NCBI RefSeq assembly: GCF_014822185.1
Contig: NZ_QVLR01000006.1
Span: 1-64,000, forward strand
Direction of reading: 5' to 3'
From: Azoarcus sp. Aa7
Lineage (GTDB): Bacteria; Pseudomonadota; Gammaproteobacteria; Burkholderiales; Rhodocyclaceae
DNA length: 64,000 nt
The notes under the pieces are model-generated. The model did no database searches and had not been told where the DNA came from. It was given only the letters and a program-made list of their open reading frames with translations. The translations under genes and the position numbers were made by a program. How positions within the stretch are numbered: the stretch's first letter is position 1; each line of letters opens with the position of its first letter. Positions 55,737 to 64,000 of this stretch are shown piece after piece.

Positions 55737-56339
55737 ATGGATTTCAAGACCCTCGTTTTCTACATCCTGTCGGCGATCATGGTGTTCGCCGCGCTTCGGG
55801 TGATTACGTCACGGAACCCCGTACATGCCGCACTGTTCCTGGTGCTTTCCTTCGTAACCGCCGGTGGCATCTGGCTGCTTCTGGCTGCGGAGTTCCTCGC
55901 AATCGTCCTTGTAATGGTGTACGTCGGGGCGGTCATGGTGCTCTTCCTGTTCGTCGTGATGATGCTCGACATCAATCTCGATCGACTTCGGGAGGGCTTC
56001 TGGAGTTACCTGCCGGTTGGCGCGCTGATCGGAATCCTTCTGGTCATCGAAATGGCTCTGGTGCTTGGTGGCCGCTACTTCGGTCTCGAGGCAATGCCCG
56101 AACCGCCTGCGGTGCAGGCCGGTTACAGCAATACGCGCGAACTGGGGCGCCTCCTGTATACCGACTACGTCTATCCGTTCGAACTTGCCTCGCTGTTGCT
56201 GCTGGTGGCGATGGTCGTGGCCGTGTCGCTGACCCTGCGCAAGCGCAAGGGGTTGCGTCAGGTGAATCCGTCGGATCAGGTGGCCGTCAAGCGTGGTGAT
56301 CGCGTCGAACTCGTTTCGATGCCCGCCGAGAAAGAATAA
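55737..56339 (+). CDS. nuoJ: NADH-quinone oxidoreductase subunit J
   Basis: ND6-type membrane subunit beside the quinone site, with a flexible third helix that helps couple redox to pumping. The 200-residue product has five membrane segments and the conserved AAEFLAIVLVMVYVGAVMVL stretch. The C-terminal tail is charged (GDRVELVSMPAEKE). nuoK follows after 46 bases. Confidence 0.97.
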   Translation: MDFKTLVFYILSAIMVFAALRVITSRNPVHAALFLVLSFVTAGGIWLLLAAEFLAIVLVMVYVGAVMVLFLFVVMMLDINLDRLREGFWSYLPVGALIGILLVIEMALVLGGRYFGLEAMPEPPAVQAGYSNTRELGRLLYTDYVYPFELASLLLLVAMVVAVSLTLRKRKGLRQVNPSDQVAVKRGDRVELVSMPAEKE

Positions 56340-56385
56340 GAACTGCGGCAGTTTCGCGGGAACTGGTGCAATCAAGGGGTTATAG

Positions 56386-56691
56386 ATGCTTTCGCTTTCC
56401 CACTATCTGATTCTGGGCGCGATCCTGTTCGCGATCAGCGTGGTCGGGATCTTCCTGAACCGGAAGAACCTGATCGTGCTGCTGATGGCGATCGAGTTGA
56501 TGCTGCTCGCGGTCAATCTGAACTTCGTCGCCTTCTCGTACTATCTGGGCGATCTGGCCGGACAGATTTTTGTTTTCTTCATCCTCACCGTGGCCGCTGC
56601 GGAGTCTGCGATCGGTCTCGCGATTCTGGTCGTGCTGTTCCGCAACCTGCGGACGATCCACGTTGATGATCTGGACAGCCTCAAGGGTTAA
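56386..56691 (+). CDS. nuoK: NADH-quinone oxidoreductase subunit K
   Basis: ND4L-type membrane subunit, part of the proton path between the quinone site and NuoN. The 101-residue product has three membrane segments; the conserved glutamates lie in [11 protein letters not shown] (Glu36) and [13 protein letters not shown] (Glu72 region). Length is standard. nuoL follows after 12 bases. Confidence 0.97.
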   Translation: MLSLSHYLILGAILFAISVVGIFLNRKNLIVLLMAIELMLLAVNLNFVAFSYYLGDLAGQIFVFFILTVAAAESAIGLAILVVLFRNLRTIHVDDLDSLKG

Positions 56692-56703
56692 GGAAGCGGC
56701 TCG

Positions 56704-58725
56704 ATGACGGACATGCAAAAGCTCTATCTCCTAGTACCGCTAGCGCCTCTCGCAGGGGCGCTTTTGGCGGGTCTGTTCGGCAAGGCCATCGGTCGTGCCG
56801 GCGCGCATATCGTGACGATCCTCGGCGTTGCGGTTGCGTTGGCCGCCTCGGTGGTGATCTTCCAGGATGTTCAGGCCGGCAACACCTTCAATGGCACGCT
56901 CTACACGTGGATGAAGAGCGGGAATCTGACCTTCGAAGTCGGATTCCTGATCGATCCGCTCACGGTCATGATGATGCTGGTGGTCACCTTCGTGTCGCTG
57001 ATGGTGCATATCTACACCATCGGCTACATGCATGACGATCCGGGCTATCAGCGATTCTTCAGCTACATCTCGCTGTTCACCTTCTCGATGCTGATGCTGG
57101 TGATGTCGAACAACTTCCTCCAGCTGTTTTTCGGTTGGGAAGCTGTGGGCCTGGTGTCTTATCTGCTGATCGGCTTCTGGTACGAGCGGCCGACTGCGAT
57201 CTACGCGAACCTCAAGGCCTTCCTCGTCAACCGTGTCGGCGACTTCGGCTTCCTCCTGGGGATCGGCCTGATCGCAGCGTACGCCGGCAGCCTCAACTAC
57301 GCTGAGGTGTTTGCGAAGGGGAGCGAGCTCGCCGCGCAGGACATGGCCGGTACAGGCTGGCCGCTGATCACCGCGATCTGCATCTGCCTGTTCATCGGCG
57401 CGATGGGCAAGTCGGCGCAGGTCCCGCTGCACGTCTGGCTGCCCGATTCGATGGAAGGTCCGACCCCGATCTCGGCGCTGATCCACGCCGCGACGATGGT
57501 GACGGCCGGTATCTTCATGGTGGCGCGCATGTCGCCGCTGTTCGAACTGTCCGACGTGGCCTTGTCGTTCGTTCTCGTCATCGGCGCGACGACGGCCCTC
57601 TTCATGGGCTTCCTCGGCATCGTGCAGAACGACGTCAAGCGCGTGGTCGCGTATTCGACCCTGTCGCAGCTCGGCTACATGACTGTCGCATTGGGCGTGT
57701 CGGCATACTCGGCTGCCGTGTTCCACCTGATGACACATGCGTTCTTCAAGGCGCTGCTGTTCCTCGGTGCCGGCTCTGTGATCATCGGCATGCATCACGA
57801 TCAGGACATGCGCAACATGGGTGGCCTGTGGAAGTACATGCCGATCACGTGGATCACCTCGCTGCTCGGTTCGCTGGCGCTGATCGGGTTCCCGTTCTTC
57901 GCGGGTTTCTACTCCAAGGATTCGATCATCGAGGCCGTGCATGCGTCGCACATCCCGGGCGCTGGTTATGCACTGTTCTGCGTGCTGGCGGGTGTCTTCG
58001 TGACCGCGTTCTACTCGTTCCGCATGTATTTCCTCGTGTTCCACGGCAAGGAACGGTTCGGCAACAACCATGGTCATCACGACCACGAAGGTGACCACGA
58101 CGACGAAGAGGTGTCGGCAGATCACCATCACGGTCTCGCCCCCGGACAGAAGCCGCACGAGTCGCCGTGGGTTGTGACGCTGCCGCTGGTGCTGCTCGCG
58201 GTGCCGTCCGTGGTTGTCGGTTTCTTCACAATCGAGCCGATGCTCTTCGGCGACTGGTTCAAGGGTGTGATTCACGTCGGCAGCAACCATGTCGGTCTGT
58301 CGGAACTGGCGGCCCAATTCCACGGTCCGGCCGCGATGGCTCTGCACGGTCTGCAGACCGCGCCGTTCTGGCTGGCGATGGGTGGCGTCGTGCTGGCGTG
58401 GTTCTTCTATATGGTTCGTCCGGACATCCCGGCGGCGATCCAGCGTACGTTCCGCCCGGTACATGCGTTGCTCGAAAACAAGTATTTCTTCGATCGCTTC
58501 AACGAGATCGTGTTTGCGGGCGGTTCGCGACTGATCGGCAAGGGGCTCTGGAAGGCCGGCGATCAGGCCATCATCGACGGCGTGGCGGTCAATGGAACGG
58601 CGAGGCTGGTCGGCTGGGTCGCACAGATCAGCCGTCTGTTCCAGACGGGCCACCTGTACCAGTACGCCTTCGCAATGATCATCGGGGTCTTCATTCTCCT
58701 CACCTTTTGGTTCAACCTGGTTTGA
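56704..58725 (+). CDS. nuoL: NADH-quinone oxidoreductase subunit L
   Basis: ND5-type antiporter-like subunit at the tip of the membrane arm, with the long lateral helix. The 673-residue product has about 15-16 membrane segments, LFFGWEAVGLVSYLLIGFW, HVWLPDSMEGPTPISALIHA and FHLMTHAFFKALLFLGAGS, including the key Lys and Glu residues for proton pumping. A His/Asp/Glu-rich loop at about residues 453-478 (HGHHDHEGDHDDEE) is an unusual local feature. nuoM follows after 69 bases. Confidence 0.97.
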   Translation: MTDMQKLYLLVPLAPLAGALLAGLFGKAIGRAGAHIVTILGVAVALAASVVIFQDVQAGNTFNGTLYTWMKSGNLTFEVGFLIDPLTVMMMLVVTFVSLMVHIYTIGYMHDDPGYQRFFSYISLFTFSMLMLVMSNNFLQLFFGWEAVGLVSYLLIGFWYERPTAIYANLKAFLVNRVGDFGFLLGIGLIAAYAGSLNYAEVFAKGSELAAQDMAGTGWPLITAICICLFIGAMGKSAQVPLHVWLPDSMEGPTPISALIHAATMVTAGIFMVARMSPLFELSDVALSFVLVIGATTALFMGFLGIVQNDVKRVVAYSTLSQLGYMTVALGVSAYSAAVFHLMTHAFFKALLFLGAGSVIIGMHHDQDMRNMGGLWKYMPITWITSLLGSLALIGFPFFAGFYSKDSIIEAVHASHIPGAGYALFCVLAGVFVTAFYSFRMYFLVFHGKERFGNNHGHHDHEGDHDDEEVSADHHHGLAPGQKPHESPWVVTLPLVLLAVPSVVVGFFTIEPMLFGDWFKGVIHVGSNHVGLSELAAQFHGPAAMALHGLQTAPFWLAMGGVVLAWFFYMVRPDIPAAIQRTFRPVHALLENKYFFDRFNEIVFAGGSRLIGKGLWKAGDQAIIDGVAVNGTARLVGWVAQISRLFQTGHLYQYAFAMIIGVFILLTFWFNLV

Positions 58726-58794
58726 ACCAAAGGGTCGGTCTGTGAATAACGATAAACACGCGTCAGTTTTCGGCGCACTGAACGGAAAGTAACG

Positions 58795-60276
58795 ATGACG
58801 GGTATGCCATTCCTCAGCCTCGCGATCTGGATACCGATCCTGGGTGGGTTGCTCGTGCTAGCAACCGGTTCGGACCGCAACGCGCCGCTGGCGCGGTCCC
58901 TTTCCATGCTGGTTGCTCTGGTCGGGTTCGTGGTGACGATCCCGCTGTTCACTCAGTTCGACGCAAGCAGCAGTTCGATGCAGTTCGCCGAGTTTCTTCC
59001 GTGGATTCCGCGCTTCAACATCAACTATCACCTCGGGGTGGACGGCATTTCGGTGCTGTTCGTGCTGCTGAACGCGTTCATCACGATCATCGTCGTGATG
59101 GCGGGCTGGCAGGTGATTCAGGAGAAGGTCGCCCAGTACATGGCGGCGTTCCTGATCATGTCGGGCCTGATGAACGGAATCTTCTCCGCGCTCGACGGCA
59201 TCCTGTTCTACGTGTTCTTCGAGGCCTCGCTGATCCCGCTTTATCTGGTCATCGGTATCTGGGGCGGAGCGAACCGGGTTTACGCCGCAATCAAGTTCTT
59301 TCTCTACACGCTGTTCGGTTCGCTGCTGATGCTGATCGCGCTGCTGTACCTCTTCATGGAGGCGGGCGGCAGTTTCAGCATCCTCGACTGGCACAAGCTG
59401 CCGCTCGCGATGGATGCGCAGCAGTTGATCTTCTGGGCCTTCCTGATCGCCTTTGCGGTCAAGGTGCCGATGTGGCCGGTACATACCTGGCTGCCGGATG
59501 CGCACGTCGAGGCGCCGACCGGAGGCTCTGTGGTGCTGGCCGCAATCGCGCTGAAACTGGGTGCCTACGGTTTCCTGCGGTTCTCGCTGCCGATCGTGCC
59601 CGATGCGTCGCAGGCCATGGCACCGATGATGATTGCGCTGTCGCTGATCGCGGTGATCTATATCGGATTCGTCGCGCTCGTCCAGACCGACATGAAGAAG
59701 CTCGTGGCGTACTCGTCGATTTCGCACATGGGTTTCGTGACCCTCGGTTTTTTCATGTTCAATGTCGTGGGGCTTGAAGGCGCGCTGGTGCAGATGATTT
59801 CGCACGGCTTCGTCTCGGGTGCCATGTTCCTTTGCATCGGCGTGCTCTACGACCGCATGCATACGCGCAACATCGCCGACTATGGCGGCGTGGTGAAGAC
59901 GATGCCGAAGTTCGCAGCCTTCTTCATGCTGTTTGCGATGGCGAATGCCGGTCTTCCCGGTACCAGCGGCTTCATCGGCGAGTTCATGGTCGTGCTGGGT
60001 GCGGTCCAGTTCAACTTCTGGGTTGCCTTCGCTGCCGCGACGACCCTGATCCTCGGTGCCGCCTATACGCTCTGGATGTACAAGCGCGTCGTGTTCGGCG
60101 TGGTCGGCAACAGCCATGTTGCCGAACTCGAGGACATCGGCGTGCGCGAGTTCGCCTTCCTCGGCATTCTTGCGCTGTGTGTGCTGGCGATGGGCTTGTA
60201 TCCCTTCCCGTTCACGGAAGTGATGCATGCGTCGGTTAATGAACTCCTGCGGCATGTTGCCGTGAGCAAGCTCTGA
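58795..60276 (+). CDS. nuoM: NADH-quinone oxidoreductase subunit M
   Basis: ND4-type antiporter-like proton-pumping subunit. The 493-residue product has about 14 membrane segments with [38 protein letters not shown] and [17 protein letters not shown]. The ionisable residues of the family (Glu in FFEASLIP, Lys in AFAVKVPMW) are present. nuoN follows after 37 bases. Confidence 0.97.
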   Translation: MTGMPFLSLAIWIPILGGLLVLATGSDRNAPLARSLSMLVALVGFVVTIPLFTQFDASSSSMQFAEFLPWIPRFNINYHLGVDGISVLFVLLNAFITIIVVMAGWQVIQEKVAQYMAAFLIMSGLMNGIFSALDGILFYVFFEASLIPLYLVIGIWGGANRVYAAIKFFLYTLFGSLLMLIALLYLFMEAGGSFSILDWHKLPLAMDAQQLIFWAFLIAFAVKVPMWPVHTWLPDAHVEAPTGGSVVLAAIALKLGAYGFLRFSLPIVPDASQAMAPMMIALSLIAVIYIGFVALVQTDMKKLVAYSSISHMGFVTLGFFMFNVVGLEGALVQMISHGFVSGAMFLCIGVLYDRMHTRNIADYGGVVKTMPKFAAFFMLFAMANAGLPGTSGFIGEFMVVLGAVQFNFWVAFAAATTLILGAAYTLWMYKRVVFGVVGNSHVAELEDIGVREFAFLGILALCVLAMGLYPFPFTEVMHASVNELLRHVAVSKL

Positions 60277-60313
60277 TCGAGCGGGCGAGACACTTTTTCG
60301 GATTGGTCAGAAG

Positions 60314-61882
60314 ATGAATTTCGTCATTCCCGACTTCTACCCCGCCGCGGCAGAGATTCTCGTCGCCGTCATGGCGCTGGTGATCATGTTGGCTTCCACC
60401 TTTGCGCGGCGCGTGGCCAGCGATCTCGCTTACGGGCTCACACAGCTCACGCTCGTGTTTGCTGCGCTGGTCAGCGTGCTCGTGAGTCCCAACCTCCTCG
60501 CGGCCGTTGCGGCGGTGATCTCGGAAGTGCCCCTGTTCGGCGTTCGTCTCGCCGAGGTGCTGATGAGCCTTGCCGAGGGCTATGCGGCGAACGAGGTGGT
60601 TGCGACCTTCAGCGGCATGTTCATCGGCGACATGCTCGGCGGTCTGCTCAAGGTGTTTGCGCTGCTGGCGGTTGCGATCGCGCTGCTGTACGGGCGCGGT
60701 TACCTTGCCGACCGCAAGATCGATCGCCCCGAGTACTACCTGCTGTCGCTCCTGATGAGCCTCGGCATGATGGTGATGATCAGCGCGAATCACATGCTGT
60801 CGCTGTACATGGGTCTCGAGATGATGTCTCTGTCCCTGTACGGGATGGTTGCCTTCGATCGCGATTCGTCGCGTTCGACCGAGGCTGCGATGAAGTACTT
60901 CGTGCTCGGTGCGCTGGCCTCCGGTCTGCTGCTCTATGGGATGTCGATGATTTACGGCGCGACGGGCAGCCTCGAACTGTCGGGCATTGCGCAGTCGATC
61001 TACCATCAGGCCGCCAACAAGACGGTCTTGGTGTTCGGCCTCGTGTTCATCGTCGCGGGCCTCGCATTCAAGCTGGGCGTGGTTCCGTTCCATATGTGGG
61101 TGCCCGACGTCTATCACGGGGCACCGACGGCCGTGACGCTGATGATTTCGTCGGCACCCAAGCTCGCGGCCTTCGCGATGACGATGCGCCTGCTGGTCTA
61201 CGGCCTGTTCGAACTGGCGGACCAGTGGCAGACGATGCTGATGTTCCTCTCGGTGCTTTCGATCGTGCTCGGCAACCTGGCCGCGATCGCCCAGACGAAC
61301 ATCAAGCGCATGCTCGCCTATTCGGGTATCTCGCACATGGGCTTCGTGCTGCTCGGCCTGCTCGCGGGGGTGGTTGACGGCGATCGCAACTTCGCGCTCA
61401 ACGCCTACAGCTCTGCGATGTTCTATGCCGTGTCCTACGTGATCATGAGCCTCGCGTCCTTCGGCATGGTGATCCTGCTGTCGCGTGCCGGCTTCGAGGC
61501 CGAGACCATCGACGACTTCAAGGGGCTGAACAAGCGCAATTCGTGGTTTGCGGCGCTGATGATGATCGTGATGTTCTCGATGGCGGGTATCCCGTTCTTC
61601 ATCGGTTTCTTCGCCAAGCTTTCGGTGCTGCAGGCTGTGGTCGCCGCGGGCCATGTCTGGTTGGCGGTCTTGGCTGTCATGATGTCGGTGATTGGCGCGT
61701 TCTACTACCTGCGCGTCGTGAAGATCATGTACTTCGACGAACCGACCGACAGTACGCCGATCCGTGCTCAGGGCGAGGTGCGTTTCCTGTTGTCCGCGAA
61801 TGGTCTCGCTATCGCCGTCCTCGGCCTGCTGCCGCAGGGCCTGATGTCGCTCTGCGCCTATGCGCTCCTTGCGTCCCTCTGA
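60314..61882 (+). CDS. nuoN: NADH-quinone oxidoreductase subunit N
   Basis: ND2-type antiporter-like subunit, last of the membrane arm genes. The 522-residue product has about 14 membrane segments with [40 protein letters not shown] and [17 protein letters not shown]. It is longer than the roughly 485-residue E. coli protein; part of the extra length is around residues 55-100 ([20 protein letters not shown]). Its last 23 bases overlap the next gene. Confidence 0.97.
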   Translation: MNFVIPDFYPAAAEILVAVMALVIMLASTFARRVASDLAYGLTQLTLVFAALVSVLVSPNLLAAVAAVISEVPLFGVRLAEVLMSLAEGYAANEVVATFSGMFIGDMLGGLLKVFALLAVAIALLYGRGYLADRKIDRPEYYLLSLLMSLGMMVMISANHMLSLYMGLEMMSLSLYGMVAFDRDSSRSTEAAMKYFVLGALASGLLLYGMSMIYGATGSLELSGIAQSIYHQAANKTVLVFGLVFIVAGLAFKLGVVPFHMWVPDVYHGAPTAVTLMISSAPKLAAFAMTMRLLVYGLFELADQWQTMLMFLSVLSIVLGNLAAIAQTNIKRMLAYSGISHMGFVLLGLLAGVVDGDRNFALNAYSSAMFYAVSYVIMSLASFGMVILLSRAGFEAETIDDFKGLNKRNSWFAALMMIVMFSMAGIPFFIGFFAKLSVLQAVVAAGHVWLAVLAVMMSVIGAFYYLRVVKIMYFDEPTDSTPIRAQGEVRFLLSANGLAIAVLGLLPQGLMSLCAYALLASL

Positions 61883-62444
61883 GCCGGATCCGCTCGAAGA
61901 GAGTCCGCTCGAATCCCTCCCGGTCTACGACGGCGTCCTGCTGAAGGTCCGTCGGGACCGGGTTGCGCTGCCAGATGGCAGCGAATCGGTCCGGGAATAC
62001 ATCACCCACCCGGGGGCCGTCGTTGTCGTCGCAGTTCTGCCTGACGGTCGCCTTCTGTTTGAACGGCAGTTCCGTTATCCCCTCCGTCGTGCCTTTTTGG
62101 AATTGCCTGCCGGCAAGATCGATGCGGGTGAGGATCTGCTCGCTTGCGCCCGACGCGAGTTGCGCGAGGAGACGGGCTACGAGGCCGGTCGATGGCAATA
62201 CCTCGGGGTCATGCACCCGTGTATCGGTTACTCGGATGAGCGCATCGAGATATTCCTGGCCCGTGATCTGACCCACGTAGGCGACGCGCTCGATGATGGC
62301 GAATTCCTCGAGGTCCTGACGTTCTCGGTCGATGAGGCGATTCGTGGGGTGATGGAAGGCGCGATTACCGATGCGAAGACGATCACGGCCTTGTTCCGGG
62401 CCTTGCCCGGGCTGGGAGTTGCCATTTCGGCGGCGGCACCGTAG
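61860..62444 (+). CDS. Nudix hydrolase, ADP-ribose pyrophosphatase-like
   Basis: A 194-residue Nudix protein. The Nudix box is complete: [20 protein letters not shown] followed by TGYE, with the metal-binding Glu residues. The N-terminal part ([19 protein letters not shown]) and the segment [19 protein letters not shown] fit ADP-ribose pyrophosphatases, which cleave ADP-ribose to AMP and ribose-5-phosphate; substrate not provable here. It begins inside the 3' end of nuoN and ends at a strong terminator, so it is the last gene of the complex I transcript, where it may clear NAD breakdown products. Confidence 0.92.
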   Translation: MRSLRPSEPDPLEESPLESLPVYDGVLLKVRRDRVALPDGSESVREYITHPGAVVVVAVLPDGRLLFERQFRYPLRRAFLELPAGKIDAGEDLLACARRELREETGYEAGRWQYLGVMHPCIGYSDERIEIFLARDLTHVGDALDDGEFLEVLTFSVDEAIRGVMEGAITDAKTITALFRALPGLGVAISAAAP

Positions 62445-62533
62445 CTGCAGCACGCTGGGTCGGGGTTTGGCCCGGTGCGGGAATCCGAGCCCCGGCGGGA
62501 ACGTGGCGGCTGGGTTGGATAGGTCGGCTGCAT

Positions 62534-62565
62534 AAAAAACGCGAACCACATGGTTCGCGTTTTTT
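62534..62565. terminator. Bidirectional terminator between the nuo operon and nrdJ
   Basis: ACGCGAACCA / TGGTTCGCGT stem flanked by six A on one side and six T on the other, so it works as a T-tailed hairpin on both strands. It lies between the convergent Nudix and ribonucleotide reductase genes. Confidence 0.85.
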
Positions 62566-62599
62566 ACATCGGGCGTCCGCGCGGACGCCCTGGTGCCGG

Positions 62600-64000
62600 T
62601 CAGCCGCAGGTGCCGACCGCGCCGCATGCGGTGCAGAAATCGCAGCCGTCCTTGCGGATCACCGAGTGGTTGCCGCATTCGGAGCAGAGCCCGCCCTGCA
62701 TGACCTTCGGATCGCTGTTCTCGCGCGGGGCTTCGAGAATGCCCATCTCGCGCACCGGATAGCCTTGCTCGTCGAGCACGCCGAGCATCGCGTAGCGGTG
62801 GATGATGAGTTGTGCCATGTAGGCCACGGTGCTCGGGTAGTTCTGCTGGCGGCGGGTGCCCGGGACGAAGGCCATGAAGTCGCCCAGCGGCTCGGGGTAG
62901 TTGAGCAGCTTGCGCAGCTTCATGCCGACCCATGCCGGATCCATGACGCGCATGTCGAGGGACAGGATGCGGGTAAGACCGTCGAGTGCGCGCGGATAGT
63001 TGCCGGACAGCCATACCGAGTACGGGCGGGTGACGCCGTCGGGCAGGGTGATCTCCTTCAGGCCGAGGACGAAGTCTTCGGCGGTGGCCGGGTTGGCGAT
63101 ATCGACGGTCCAGGACAGCGTGCCGTCGGTGCCGGTCTTGGGTTCCTGCAGGCTGAAGAGGGTGTCGAGCACCGGGGTCGGCGTGTCATTCACCTCGAGG
63201 GCGCCGAGTTTCTCGCAACGGTAGCGCACCACCTGGGCGAAAGCGGAGACCACGCCCGGGAACATGGTCTTCTCGCCGTGCGGCGGGAAGGGCATTTCGA
63301 AGGACTTCTCGCCGATCGTGCGTGCCAGGGTTTCGAGCTTGAGCTTCAGCCAGCCGCGGTCGTTTGCGCGCATGTCCATCGACAAGGTCTTGGCGACGGC
63401 GCCGAGGCCGCGCGGCTGGTCAGCGCCGTTGACCCACACTTCGAACGGGAAGGAGCCACCGTTGTTGCCGACCTGGCCGACGAAGAGGGCGAAGTCGCCG
63501 GTCGGGGTGCCGAGCATGTAGGTCCAGGCCATGTTCCCGTCCGGCAGCTCCGGGCGGCCAGGCCAGCGCAGGCTGGAGAGGACGGGGGCGGGCAGGCTGT
63601 TGATCGACAGACGCTTATTGGGGCCGGAGAGCTCGACGTCCTGTGGCTGCTTCTGTTCCGACGACGGGGTAACGGAGAGCACCGAGCCGAGCACGGAGTT
63701 GGGACGATAGGTTGCAAGTCCCTTGAGGCCGGCTTTCCAGGCGGAGAGGTAGAGGTCCTCGAACTCGGTGTAGGGATAGTCCTCGGGGACGTTTACGGTC
63801 TTGGAGATCGAGGTGTCGACGAACGGTGCGACCGCGGCGACCATGTCCTTGTGGGCCTGCGCCGAGATTTCGAGCGCGGTGACGAAGTAGGACGGGAGGC
63901 TCGCGACGTTGCCGCCGAGGTGCTTGTACAGGCGCCACGCGTAGTCTTCGACGGCGTATTCCTTGTAGGTGCCGTCGGCCATGCGCTTGCGCCGGGTGTA
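62600..64000 (-). CDS. nrdJ: Adenosylcobalamin-dependent (class II) ribonucleotide reductase, C-terminal part
   Basis: Class II enzyme that reduces ribonucleotides using coenzyme B12, independent of oxygen. The 5' part lies beyond the window; 466 codons are visible. The region begins inside the barrel (YAVEDYAWRLYKHLGG, and the barrel end GLKGLATYRPNSVLG), continues with two TSCPD-like repeats (GLGAVAKTLSMDMR, ALDGLTRILSLDMR), and ends in a Cys-rich tail with six cysteines (CSECGNHS, CDFCTACGAVGTCG) that probably binds zinc and/or reactivates the active-site disulfide. It faces the nuo operon across a bidirectional terminator. Confidence 0.92.
   Translation of the reverse strand, partial: YTRRKRMADGTYKEYAVEDYAWRLYKHLGGNVASLPSYFVTALEISAQAHKDMVAAVAPFVDTSISKTVNVPEDYPYTEFEDLYLSAWKAGLKGLATYRPNSVLGSVLSVTPSSEQKQPQDVELSGPNKRLSINSLPAPVLSSLRWPGRPELPDGNMAWTYMLGTPTGDFALFVGQVGNNGGSFPFEVWVNGADQPRGLGAVAKTLSMDMRANDRGWLKLKLETLARTIGEKSFEMPFPPHGEKTMFPGVVSAFAQVVRYRCEKLGALEVNDTPTPVLDTLFSLQEPKTGTDGTLSWTVDIANPATAEDFVLGLKEITLPDGVTRPYSVWLSGNYPRALDGLTRILSLDMRVMDPAWVGMKLRKLLNYPEPLGDFMAFVPGTRRQQNYPSTVAYMAQLIIHRYAMLGVLDEQGYPVREMGILEAPRENSDPKVMQGGLCSECGNHSVIRKDGCDFCTACGAVGTCG

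Noticed and set aside
56740-58653. A 637-codon open frame antisense to nuoL
   Set aside because: Product is rich in His, Arg, Glu and Gln from complementing membrane-protein codons; no motif or ribosome binding site supports it.

Overview
The window is a GC-rich chromosomal segment made almost entirely of core housekeeping genes. Gene order and content point to a betaproteobacterium of the Rhodocyclales (Azoarcus, Aromatoleum or Thauera type). The grounds are the run fimV-truA-trpFBA-accD-folC-SPOR-cvpA-purF-metZ, the cluster hrcA-hemH facing nadK-recN, a 14-gene nuo operon preceded by tpiA-secG-tRNA-Leu, and a class II ribonucleotide reductase. The genus call is inference from memory of gene order, not a search. 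There is no prophage, insertion sequence, CRISPR array or rRNA, and no gene-free stretch longer than about 240 bases.

Layout. 1-11.4 kb (+): the 3' part of fimV with an apparent one-base frameshift, an EcfT-like membrane protein, truA, the tryptophan genes trpF-trpB-trpA, accD, folC, a SPOR-domain protein, cvpA, purF and metZ, most of them closely spaced or overlapping. 11.4-15.7 kb (-): lpxH, two adjacent cyclophilins (cytoplasmic and periplasmic), and a YkuD L,D-transpeptidase translationally coupled to a TPR protein that carries a related C-terminal domain. 15.9-17.3 kb (+): cysS. 17.4-21.3 kb (-): grpE-dnaK-dnaJ, with sigma-32-type promoters before grpE and before dnaK. 21.4-22.8 kb (+): a Ser/Thr kinase fused to a cyclic-nucleotide-binding-like domain. 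22.8-26.5 kb (-): an uncharacterised calcium-binding-motif protein, a holin-like membrane protein, hemH and hrcA.

26.6-29.2 kb (+): nadK and recN, then fur (-). 29.8-36.1 kb (+): bamE, dapB, carA, carB and greA, then yhbY (-). 36.7-41.7 kb (+): rlmE, ftsH, folP and glmM. 41.8-45.7 kb (+): pstSCAB, with a Pho-box-like promoter and a terminator between pstS and pstC. 45.9-47.2 kb (+): tpiA, secG and tRNA-Leu(GAG). 47.3-62.4 kb (+): the full proton-translocating NADH dehydrogenase operon nuoA to nuoN, ending in an overlapping Nudix hydrolase gene. 62.6-64.0 kb (-): the C-terminal part of an adenosylcobalamin-dependent ribonucleotide reductase that runs off the end of the window.

Functionally, the segment supplies amino-acid, nucleotide and cofactor synthesis (trp, car, pur, dap, fol, nad, hem), envelope assembly (lpxH, bamE, glmM, L,D-transpeptidase, ppiA, secG), protein quality control (grpE-dnaK-dnaJ, hrcA, ftsH), phosphate uptake and respiratory complex I. 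I found no clearly new multi-gene system. The items most worth a second look are the fimV frameshift, the shared domain in the transpeptidase/TPR pair, the kinase fusion, the stand-alone RTX-like calcium-binding protein and the promoter-plus-hairpin leader of carAB.
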